This document shows positions 51,925 through 59,667 of a stretch of 64,000 bases of DNA, one piece after another. The notes beneath the pieces are model-generated. The model saw nothing but the letters and a program-made list of their open reading frames with translations. It searched no databases and was not told where the DNA came from. Both the position numbers and the translations under genes were made by a program. Every line of letters begins with the position of its first letter. Position 1 is the first letter of the stretch. Source of the DNA: CAZTAO01 sp964611645 (GTDB taxonomy: Bacteria > Armatimonadota > UBA5829); NCBI GenBank assembly GCA_964611645.1, contig CAZTAO010000008.1:62001-126000 (forward strand). Reading direction: 5' to 3'.

Positions 51925-53076
51925 ATGGATCAGACGCGGCTTCCGATCAGGATCTACAACCCTCGCTATTTCAAGGCGTGGCAGCTTCCTGCTCAGCGCA
52001 CCCCACTGGGTATCCCGGGAGACTACAAGCCCAGTTTGGCTATGCTTCCGGACGGCGAAATTGTGATGGTGGCGCTGTTCAATGAACAGGTCGGTGACGG
52101 CAAGATTCGAGAGTCGATGCCGATATGGCGTTCCAGGGATGGGGGACTGACCTGGAGCGAGCGCGAAGTCGCGCAGGACGTGATTGGGCGGGAGCAGTGG
52201 CTGACGTGCATCTCCGACGGCACTCTCTTCATCACCAGCCATTTCCTGGTCAACGACATCAACAACGCCGATGGCTGCATTCACAGCTACGTCCACCGCT
52301 CGACGGACAGAGGCAAGACCTGGGAACGCACAAAAGTGCGGATTACGGGTGAGGAACGATGTGGGGTTCCCGACGAGTTCGGCACACATACCTCTCGCAA
52401 CATAGTTGAGATGCCGGACGGCACGCTGCTGCTGGGCGTATCTCTCGGGATGTTGGCGGAGGAACGTGGGCAGCCCAGCGACCTGGCGTGGCTATGGAAG
52501 TCCCACGACAAAGGCAAGACCTGGGAGAAGACGCCTAAGGTGGATATCGTGGGATACTACGACAACGTCGACGGCTTCTTCGCCGAGGACTTCACATATC
52601 GCAACGACAGCGGCAAGTTGCTGCACTGGATCAGAGTAGGCCCGCCCAGTCCGATGTATCCGATGCGGGACCATCGCCCGGCTCCGGTCAGCGACGACAG
52701 CGGGGACCGCACGATGGCTTGCGAATCGTATGACGATGGGCAGACGTGGGTGAACCTGAGAGATTTCGGCGACTACGGAATGCACTATATCCGCATTCTG
52801 AAGCTGAAAGACGGTCGCCTGCTGATGACCTACACCCAGCGTTCCCTCTACCACCCGTATGGCCTCAGAGCTGCGCTTAGCTACGATGACGGCGAGACCT
52901 GGGACCTCGAAAACGATGCAATCGTGATAGAAGGCCGCACACCTTGGGGCTGCCCGTGGGGCACCGGCTTCGGCAACACCCTCCAACTCGCCGACGGCTC
53001 CCTCCTCTCTGCCTACACCTACTTCGACTGGGACGAGAAATCGCACCTCGAAGTAGTGAAGTGGTCGCTTGAATAG
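51925..53076 (+). CDS. Sialidase-like (BNR) beta-propeller protein, no signal
   Basis: This 383-residue protein has five Asp-box motifs: SRDGGLTW, STDRGKTW, SHDKGKTW, SYDDGQTW and SYDDGETW. It has no signal peptide, so it may act in the cytoplasm. Start at ATG after GGAGGAACAGT. A true sialidase is possible but not proven; the Arg triad is not assigned. Confidence 0.85.
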   Translation: MDQTRLPIRIYNPRYFKAWQLPAQRTPLGIPGDYKPSLAMLPDGEIVMVALFNEQVGDGKIRESMPIWRSRDGGLTWSEREVAQDVIGREQWLTCISDGTLFITSHFLVNDINNADGCIHSYVHRSTDRGKTWERTKVRITGEERCGVPDEFGTHTSRNIVEMPDGTLLLGVSLGMLAEERGQPSDLAWLWKSHDKGKTWEKTPKVDIVGYYDNVDGFFAEDFTYRNDSGKLLHWIRVGPPSPMYPMRDHRPAPVSDDSGDRTMACESYDDGQTWVNLRDFGDYGMHYIRILKLKDGRLLMTYTQRSLYHPYGLRAALSYDDGETWDLENDAIVIEGRTPWGCPWGTGFGNTLQLADGSLLSAYTYFDWDEKSHLEVVKWSLE

Positions 53077-53191
53077 CCGACGGTATTGCGCTCGTCCCTC
53101 CGGGCAAGACCTGGAGGGATGAGCTAATTCTCGTCCGGTATGTCCCAATTGCCATATTTGTCCTATTCCCGCTCTCCGCAACCCCCGCTGT

Positions 53192-53221
53192 TTGACTTCG
53201 GCATCCGTACAGACGTAAAAT
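53192..53221 (+). promoter_or_regulatory. Promoter of the E1 fusion gene
   Basis: TTGACT at 53192-53197, an 18-base spacer and TAAAAT at 53216-53221. Confidence 0.68.
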
Positions 53222-53266
53222 AGTGTACGGCTGGCCTCTAGCCGGCTACAAATCAAATGCGTTGTG

Positions 53267-53290
53267 GCGCGGTACCCAACCGCGCTGCTT
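53267..53290 (+). terminator. Leader hairpin, possible attenuator
   Basis: 7-bp stem GCGCGGT/ACCGCGC (53267-53273, 53279-53285) followed by TGCTTTTG, located just before the ribosome site GAGGAG. Confidence 0.5.
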
Positions 53291-53308
53291 TTGTGAGGAG
53301 CTATCCCA

Positions 53309-55519
53309 ATGGCCGTAAAAGCCGCTTCAAAGTCCAAACAGCCCAAGAGCACTGCCCCATCGAAAGAAATGATGCTGGATTTCCTTCGCCAGATGTATGA
53401 GATCCGCAATTTCGAGGATGGTGTCTACCGAATGCTCAAAGACGGCACCATAAAGGGCGCGTCGCACCTGTACGCAGGACAGGAGGCGGTTGCCATCGGC
53501 GCCATCTCCGTTCTCGAGGATCGCGATGTTATCGCCAGCACGCACAGAGGCCACGGCCACTGCGGCGCGATGGGCGACAAGCACGCGAAGAATGAGACCG
53601 AGCGCCAGAACCACTGGAACGCCATGATGGCCGAGCTGATGGGCAAATCCACCGGATACTGCAAAGGCAGAGGCGGGTCTATGCACATTGCCGACGTGGT
53701 CAAGGGTAACCTTGGTTCGACAGGAATCGTTGGTGGAAACATCCCGATTGCGACAGGCGCGGCGCTTGCTGAGAAGGTCAAGGGGACAGGCGCGGTCGTT
53801 CTGTGCTTCTTCGGAGACGGCGCCACCAACACCGGCAGCTTCCACGAGTCACTCAATATGGGCAGCACCCTCCTTTGCGGCCTGCCTGTTGTATACATCT
53901 GCGAGAACAACCTCTACGGCATGAGCGTGCCTTTCCACGATAGATCCAACCTGTGCGCCGGCCGGGCTTCAAACATCACGGACATAGCAGTTCGAGGCGA
54001 GTCTTACGGCATGCCCCACACCATCGTGGACGGTATGGACGTGGAGACAGTTCGCCAGGCTGTTGCCGATGCTGTGGAATACGCCCGCAAGGGCAACGGT
54101 CCGACTCTCATCGAGTGCAAGACCTACAGATGGTATGGCCACTCCTCCAGCGACCAGCGCGTATACAGGACCCGCGAAGAGGAAGCCGAGTGGAAAGAGC
54201 GCGACCCGATCACCGTCACCCGCGGCAAGCTTGCCAAGCTGGGCGTATCCGAGGCCGAGTTGGACGCCATCGCAGCCCAGGGCTCCAAGACCATAGATGA
54301 TTCCATCAAGTTCGCACTCGACAGCCCGTACCCGGATGTCAGCGAACTCTATAACGACATTTACGTGCCGGTAGACAAGCAGAAACTTGCGGCAGACATC
54401 GCCGCGGAAGCCAAGGTGCTCCCGAAGATTGCCGAGATCGAAGTGGCTATCCGCAAGAAGTCCGGTTCGACTCTGCCTAAGCTCAGAGCTGCGGACGTCA
54501 AGGAGTTTGAGGCGCAGTATGGAGTACCGATCAAGTCCTACGGCCAGGCGCTTGTCGATGCCCAGCGGGAAGAGCTGAAGCGCGACCCGAACGTGATTGT
54601 GATGGGTGAGGACGTCGGCCTCTACGGCGGCGCTTACGCGGCTACCCGCGGACTGTACGACGAATTTGGGCCTGAGAGAATAATGGACACTGCCATCAGC
54701 GAAATGGCTATTGTGGGCGCGGCGGGTGGAGCCGCGATGCGTGGTCTGAGGCCGGTCGCGGAGATCATGTACATCGACTTCATCACGATCTCCTCCGACC
54801 AGCTCGTGCACAATCTTTCCTACAACCGATACATGTTTGGGGGGAAAACTTCGGTCCCGGCTGTGATCCGGACCGAGGGTGGGGTAGGGCGCGCAATCGC
54901 CGCTCACCACTCGGAGAGCCTGGAAGCCTGGTTTATGCACACTCCGGGCCTGTATGTTGTTATGCCATCTACCCCGTATGATGCCAAGGGTCTGCTCAAA
55001 GCAGCTATCCGGGACGACAACCCCGTGCTCTTTATTGAGCACAAAGTTATGTATTCCGGCGTAATGGGGCCTGTGCCTGACGACGACTACATCATCCCGT
55101 TGGGAGTTGCCGACATCAAGCGCAAGGGCGATGCGGCGACAATCGTTGCATACTGCCGAATGCTCCACTTTGCCTTGGACGCAGCCGAGAGGCTTGCTGC
55201 CGAGGGCATTGAGGTTGAGGTCATCGATCCGCGAACCCTGAACCCCTTGGACATCGACTGCATCGCCAAGTCGGTCAGGCGCACCGGCAGGCTTATAACC
55301 GTGTCTGAGGGCTTCCCCAAGTGCGGCGTTGGCGCGGAGATTGTCCGGCAATTCATGGAGTATAAGTTCGAGGATGGAACTGCGGGCTTCGACTACCTGG
55401 ACGCGCAGCCGATAATGATCAGCGGCAAGGACTGCCCGATCCCGATGAGCGAGCCGCTCGAGGAAGCATGTGTGCCGAAAGTGGAAGACATCGTGGCGGC
55501 TGTCAAGAGCATAGTGTAG
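53309..55519 (+). CDS. Fused alpha-beta E1 component of a 2-oxoacid/acetoin dehydrogenase
   Basis: The first 340 residues form the E1 alpha subunit with the thiamine diphosphate motif GDGATNTGSFHESLN to NN, and RGHGHCGAMG. Residues 395-736 form the beta subunit (VIVMGEDVGLYGGAYAATRGL, ISEMAIVGAAGGAAMRGLRP). Fusions of this kind occur in several bacteria and decarboxylate pyruvate, branched-chain oxoacids or acetoin, passing acyl groups to E2. No E2 or E3 gene is nearby. The linker (340-395) is charged. A promoter and hairpin precede it. Confidence 0.93.
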   Translation: MAVKAASKSKQPKSTAPSKEMMLDFLRQMYEIRNFEDGVYRMLKDGTIKGASHLYAGQEAVAIGAISVLEDRDVIASTHRGHGHCGAMGDKHAKNETERQNHWNAMMAELMGKSTGYCKGRGGSMHIADVVKGNLGSTGIVGGNIPIATGAALAEKVKGTGAVVLCFFGDGATNTGSFHESLNMGSTLLCGLPVVYICENNLYGMSVPFHDRSNLCAGRASNITDIAVRGESYGMPHTIVDGMDVETVRQAVADAVEYARKGNGPTLIECKTYRWYGHSSSDQRVYRTREEEAEWKERDPITVTRGKLAKLGVSEAELDAIAAQGSKTIDDSIKFALDSPYPDVSELYNDIYVPVDKQKLAADIAAEAKVLPKIAEIEVAIRKKSGSTLPKLRAADVKEFEAQYGVPIKSYGQALVDAQREELKRDPNVIVMGEDVGLYGGAYAATRGLYDEFGPERIMDTAISEMAIVGAAGGAAMRGLRPVAEIMYIDFITISSDQLVHNLSYNRYMFGGKTSVPAVIRTEGGVGRAIAAHHSESLEAWFMHTPGLYVVMPSTPYDAKGLLKAAIRDDNPVLFIEHKVMYSGVMGPVPDDDYIIPLGVADIKRKGDAATIVAYCRMLHFALDAAERLAAEGIEVEVIDPRTLNPLDIDCIAKSVRRTGRLITVSEGFPKCGVGAEIVRQFMEYKFEDGTAGFDYLDAQPIMISGKDCPIPMSEPLEEACVPKVEDIVAAVKSIV

Positions 55520-55521
55520 TA

Positions 55522-55562
55522 GCTCCCTCGCCCACCGCAGTGGGGGCTGGGGTGAGGGACCT
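55522..55562. repeat. GC-rich interspersed repeat
   Basis: CTCCCTCGCCCACCGCAGTG and GGGGCTGGGGTGAGGG; near-copy of 15339-15383. Confidence 0.75.
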
Positions 55563-55604
55563 ACGGCCTGGCAAATACAAACAGAGTAATGGCAATCGAA
55601 ACAA

Positions 55605-55634
55605 CGAGGGGGCTGGACTATTCCAGCCCCCTCG
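55605..55634. terminator. Bidirectional terminator
   Basis: Perfect 13-bp stem CGAGGGGGCTGGA/TCCAGCCCCCTCG with a 4-base loop between convergent genes. Confidence 0.88.
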
Positions 55635-55655
55635 CTTCTTGGTTACGCTAGTTCC

Positions 55656-56909
55656 CTAGTCAGAGAATGTAGGGTTCTCTACGGATGGGTCTGGCATCTC
55701 AGGCGGTTCGGGGGGCTCTATCGTGGGCGGTTCCGGAGGCGGAAGCTCATCACTCGGAGACATCTCCGCATTCTCGCCGGAGTCATCGGTATTGGCTTGG
55801 GGAGGAGGCCCGCCCGGCATTTTGCTCATCATCATGAGTCGGATGCTGGTTTTGGACTGGATCCGAGGCAGCGGCTGCCCCGCGGCCAGCGCAGCTCCGG
55901 GGCCGTATCCGACCATCTCCAGCATAGTGAAATCGCACTTCTGGAAGATGCCGATCGGGATATCTACTTTTGTCTGATCGCCCTTCATCATAACGGTCGA
56001 CTTCACCCGCGCGTTCACCTCGGCCATCTGCATATATCCGCCGATCATTCCCATCAGGCCTTCGTCATATACCTCGGATGAACTCCAGAGGATCATCGTG
56101 CTTTTGCCCTCAAAGCCCATCATCGTGGCGTAAAGCCCCAGTGCCTTCGGGATCTGCTTCCACACGAGACCTATGGACTTATCCAGCGGGATCTTGTTAT
56201 CCAGCTTCGGACTCGTAATATCGAACGGGTCCAGGAATACCACGTCGGTCGGCGCGTCTAGTGCTATGTTGCCGGTGTAGTTGGTTGTGAGAGCGTAGTT
56301 TCCGGTAAGCAGTGCCTTGGGGTCGATCTTGCCCGGCTGCTTCTTGGTGGGCCAGTAGGCCGTTGTGTAGCCAGGGCGATAGAGGTCGCCGCCTTGTCTG
56401 CTCTGCGCCGCCTTGATCCGCTCCATTGTTTCCTTGTTGGCAGGCTTGTCCAGCGCTGCCTTGTCGAAGTGGATTACCTTCGGCTGGCCCGGTCTCACCG
56501 TCTTGGACGAACCCCAGTATATCTTGATGGTGAACTCAGTCTGCTCGCCCGGACCTCCGGGGCCACCCTGGCCCATGCCCGGTTCGCCACGTTCGGCTTC
56601 GGGCTTGTATATCTCCAGGTCAAGCTTCTTGCCCAGCTTCAGGCCTTCGGGCGGAGCAATGGACGCCGCCGCATTGGCCGGGGCCACTCCAGGCGACCAG
56701 AGCCGCACGTTGAGCTTGCGCTCCGGGGCGCCGGAGAACATCATCATCCCAGGCGGGATAGGCATGCCCGGTGGCAGTTCAGGCATGGGCATGCCAGGCA
56801 TTCTCATAGCCGTAGTCTCGGCGAATATGCCAAGATATGCCTGGTTGTCAGCGGCCTGGGCCGAACCGACAACGGCGACCAACAATATCGCTGCCAATAT
56901 CCATTTCAT
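55656..56909 (-). CDS. Secreted Met/Pro-rich protein of unknown function
   Basis: ATG 56909 gives a clear signal peptide (MKWILAAILLVAVVGSAQA-AD). An upstream in-frame codon is unlikely. Residues 38-65 are rich in Met, Pro and Gly (MRMPGMPMPELPPGMPIPPG) and the C-terminal 60 residues are acidic and proline-rich. The middle is beta-rich with no known family. Met-rich stretches can bind copper, but this is speculation. Confidence 0.72.
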   Translation of the reverse strand: MKWILAAILLVAVVGSAQAADNQAYLGIFAETTAMRMPGMPMPELPPGMPIPPGMMMFSGAPERKLNVRLWSPGVAPANAAASIAPPEGLKLGKKLDLEIYKPEAERGEPGMGQGGPGGPGEQTEFTIKIYWGSSKTVRPGQPKVIHFDKAALDKPANKETMERIKAAQSRQGGDLYRPGYTTAYWPTKKQPGKIDPKALLTGNYALTTNYTGNIALDAPTDVVFLDPFDITSPKLDNKIPLDKSIGLVWKQIPKALGLYATMMGFEGKSTMILWSSSEVYDEGLMGMIGGYMQMAEVNARVKSTVMMKGDQTKVDIPIGIFQKCDFTMLEMVGYGPGAALAAGQPLPRIQSKTSIRLMMMSKMPGGPPPQANTDDSGENAEMSPSDELPPPEPPTIEPPEPPEMPDPSVENPTFSD

Positions 56910-57197
56910 CAGAATCAGTGACCTCCTTGGTGCTTTGTCTCTTCTCGGCGCTCGCAAACGGCAGCGCACACACGCCTATATACTACTTCAATTACCCAAT
57001 GTCCTACAATTAGACGCGATAACACACATACAGTTCGCAAATACCCGTCAAACTGGTTTGCTTCGTCTCGGTAATTGCTCAGTCTTCGTGAGAAACTCCC
57101 TCTCCCCGGCCTCGCGGGGAGAGGGTTGGGGTGAGGGGCACGCACTATCTGGCGGATATGGTAATCATCCAATGCTGAGCAGTTGCTTATCTCCGCT
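56910..57197. other. Non-coding region with one repeat
   Basis: No gene seen. A CTCACCCC-type repeat lies at 57095-57141 (CCCTCTCCCCGGCCTCGCGG, then GGAGAGGGTTGGGGTGAGGG); the rest shows nothing clear. Confidence 0.6.
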
Positions 57198-57226
57198 TTG
57201 GGTGCGAGGCTTGCAGGGTGTATAAT
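57198..57226 (+). promoter_or_regulatory. Promoter of MFS gene
   Basis: TTGGGT at 57198-57203, 17-base spacer and TATAAT at 57221-57226. It overlaps the first possible GTG start. Confidence 0.65.
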
Positions 57227-58495
57227 ATCGGAGGCTATTTCCCCGGAGGTGATGTCATCGCAGATCCAGCAACAAAAACCGGTCGTCCCTCGCTCGTCTC
57301 GGAAGGGCTTTTCAGTGGGGTGGCGACGGCCATATCTATGTTCAGTCTGCTCGCGTACGCTGCAGTGTTGTGCGTGGAGCCGCCCTGTATCAACAATATC
57401 CGCAATGCCTATGGCGCGACTCCAGTCAGTGATGCGCAATTGGGCATGCTTTTTCCGATGCTGATGGCCGGGTTCATCCCAACTGTAATATGGGCGGGGC
57501 GAATCTCCGACAAGTATGGCAAGCTGCCGGCGATAGCCATAGGCAACGCGATCATGACCGGAGGCCTGCTGCTCTTCGCGGGCAGTCATTCGTTCAATAT
57601 GGCGCTGGTTGGGATGTGCATTATGGGGATTGGAGGAGGTTTCTCCGAGGGGACTTCAATGGCGCTGGTCGCCGACCTCCACACCGGTCCCAGGCAGACT
57701 TCCTGGATGAACATTTCTCAAGCGATCTTCGGGATAGGCGCTATCGGGTCGCCGCTCGCAATCTCGGCGCTCCTCCACGCGGGAATGGACTGGCGGCAGG
57801 GGTTTCTGATGACTGCCGCGCTCTGCGCGATTTCCGCAGTCGCCGCGTTTGTGTGGATGCTGACCCGGGGTGAGAAGCCACACGGGCATCAGGCGCAAGA
57901 CGGAGGTTGGCGCGAGCTGGCAGGTGACAGATTGGTGCGCTGGCTGTGTGTTGGGATCACGCTGTATGTGGGGGCGGAGTTGGGGACATTCTCCTGGCTC
58001 ACCGCTCATTTCAAGCGCAGCATCACCTCCTCGGAATCGCTGGCGGCCGCAAGCGGCTCTTTCTTCTGGCTTGGAATACTGCTGGGCAGGACAACCGGAG
58101 CCTGGGCTTCGCGATACCTGAGGGAAGTCCGGCTCATCACTATCGCGCTGGCGGGGGCCATTGTCGCCGACGCCGCGCTGCTCCTGGTTCGCGATACTCA
58201 GACGGCTTTTGCCTGCTGCGTCTTCCTGGGCTTCTGCCTGGGGCCGATATTCCCGACCATTGTAGCCGTGGGCGGCGCTGCATATCCGAAGAAGACCGGT
58301 CTCATCGCGGGTATCCTGCTGGCGTTTGGGTCGTTCGGCGGGGCAGTGGTGCCGGGGCTGATCGGGTTCATCTCGTCCTACTCTTCGGTTAGTCTGGCGA
58401 TGTGGACGGCCGCAGTCGCGCTGGCGATCAACCTGGTTGTGTTCCTGTCGCTTGGCTCGTCCAAGTTATTCCAAAAGCCTGCGGCCAACTCCTAG
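57218..58495 (+). CDS. MFS transporter
   Basis: The protein has 12 predicted membrane helices. The loop after helix 2, GRISDKYGKLPAIAIG, is the MFS signature, and a second half begins after about residue 215. The 5' end is unclear: GTG 57218 lies in the -10 box, and a strong GGAGGTGAT is followed by ATC 57257 rather than a usual start codon; GTG 57320 is another option. The gene is followed 9 bases later by a UroD-like gene. Substrate unknown. Confidence 0.85.
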   Translation: MYNIGGYFPGGDVIADPATKTGRPSLVSEGLFSGVATAISMFSLLAYAAVLCVEPPCINNIRNAYGATPVSDAQLGMLFPMLMAGFIPTVIWAGRISDKYGKLPAIAIGNAIMTGGLLLFAGSHSFNMALVGMCIMGIGGGFSEGTSMALVADLHTGPRQTSWMNISQAIFGIGAIGSPLAISALLHAGMDWRQGFLMTAALCAISAVAAFVWMLTRGEKPHGHQAQDGGWRELAGDRLVRWLCVGITLYVGAELGTFSWLTAHFKRSITSSESLAAASGSFFWLGILLGRTTGAWASRYLREVRLITIALAGAIVADAALLLVRDTQTAFACCVFLGFCLGPIFPTIVAVGGAAYPKKTGLIAGILLAFGSFGGAVVPGLIGFISSYSSVSLAMWTAAVALAINLVVFLSLGSSKLFQKPAANS

Positions 58496-58504
58496 GAGAT
58501 TGAT

Positions 58505-59545
58505 ATGAGCGCCAAGTTTGCGAACAGACCGGGTTTCGAGCAGTTCCTGAGGGTTCTTCGCAGGGAGAAGAAACCGACACATCTGCCGTTCTACGAGCAT
58601 TTTGCCAGTGCGGGGTTCATATCCCGGCGGCTGGGGATAGATATGGCGAAGGTGCCGTTTGGCAGCCGGGAGTATTGGGGCCACTACGTCGATTTCTGGA
58701 TGGGTATGGGCTTCGACTGCATTCCTATGGAGATTTCGCCCAACTTCGCCACTGGCGCGCGTCACAACGCCCTTAGCGAGGGCAGTGAGGCGCTGGTTGT
58801 GATCAGGAATCGCGAGGATTTCGAGAAGTACAAGTGGCCAGCCGATTCTACGCCTATCGACTTCAGCCATTTCGAGATTGTGGCCTCCCTGCTGCCGGAT
58901 GGTGCGAAGATAGTGGGCGGGGTCGGCGCGGGACCTTACGAGTGGGTGTCGTGGCTGATGGGGACTATCGGCCTGTCCTACGCAATGGTCGACGACCCGG
59001 AACTGGTGGATATGGTCTTCGAGCGAATGGGGAGAGTTCACATCAACGCCGTTCGCCAACTGGCCCAGATGGACGCTGTCGGCGCACTGAGGCAAGGCGA
59101 CGACCTCGGATTCAAGACCGCCACATTCCTCAGCCCGGGTGACCTTCGAAAGTGGGTGTTCCCGATCTACAAGCAGATGGTCGATCTCGCCCACGCGGCG
59201 GGCAAGCCCTTCATCCTGCACTCCTGCGGCAACCTCTCCAAGGTCTACCCCGACCTGATAGATGATGTCGGTATAGACGCTAAGCACTCATTCGAGGACG
59301 TGATAATGCCGGTTGCCGACTTCAAGAAGCTCTACGGCGACCGCGTGACCCCGATAGGCGGGATGGATGTCGACCTGATCTGCCGCTCATCCGAAGAAGA
59401 AATACGCCGCCACACCAGACAGATGATAGAAGACTGCTTCAGCGACGGCTGGTGGGCCCTGGGCACCGGAAACTCCCTGACCGACTATATGCCGGTGGAG
59501 AACTATCTTGCGGTGTTGGATGAGGGGTTGAATGTGACGGCTTGA
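58505..59545 (+). CDS. Uroporphyrinogen decarboxylase-family protein (MtaA-like)
   Basis: This 346-residue TIM-barrel protein has FILHSCGNLSKVYPDLIDD with the HxC zinc-binding sequence of methylcobamide methyltransferases, and GGMDVDLICRSSEEEIR. It differs from the copy at 46.5 kb, which lacks the Cys. A demethylation or methyl-transfer role is inferred. It probably shares an operon with the MFS transporter (9-base gap). Confidence 0.85.
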   Translation: MSAKFANRPGFEQFLRVLRREKKPTHLPFYEHFASAGFISRRLGIDMAKVPFGSREYWGHYVDFWMGMGFDCIPMEISPNFATGARHNALSEGSEALVVIRNREDFEKYKWPADSTPIDFSHFEIVASLLPDGAKIVGGVGAGPYEWVSWLMGTIGLSYAMVDDPELVDMVFERMGRVHINAVRQLAQMDAVGALRQGDDLGFKTATFLSPGDLRKWVFPIYKQMVDLAHAAGKPFILHSCGNLSKVYPDLIDDVGIDAKHSFEDVIMPVADFKKLYGDRVTPIGGMDVDLICRSSEEEIRRHTRQMIEDCFSDGWWALGTGNSLTDYMPVENYLAVLDEGLNVTA

Positions 59546-59549
59546 CGGG

Positions 59550-59640
59550 ATTGTCTTGAACAAGATTCAGGAGATTGAAGGATTGACAGGATTAGGAATC
59601 CTGCCCATCCCTTAATCATATAAATAGTGTTCAAGACAAT
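59550..59640. repeat. MITE-like element with 13-bp terminal inverted repeats
   Basis: ATTGTCTTGAACA (59550-59562) and TGTTCAAGACAAT (59628-59640) are perfect inverted ends. Internal sequence has GGATTGACAGGATTAGGAAT. A degraded relative is at 13048-13154. Confidence 0.82.
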
Positions 59641-59667
59641 TCGGTTCATGCAGCGAAAGGAAACGCA

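Noticed and set aside
53259..53290. T-box leader before the E1 gene
   Set aside because: The minus strand contains a GGTACCGCG-like string, but on the plus strand no specifier loop or T-box order is visible.
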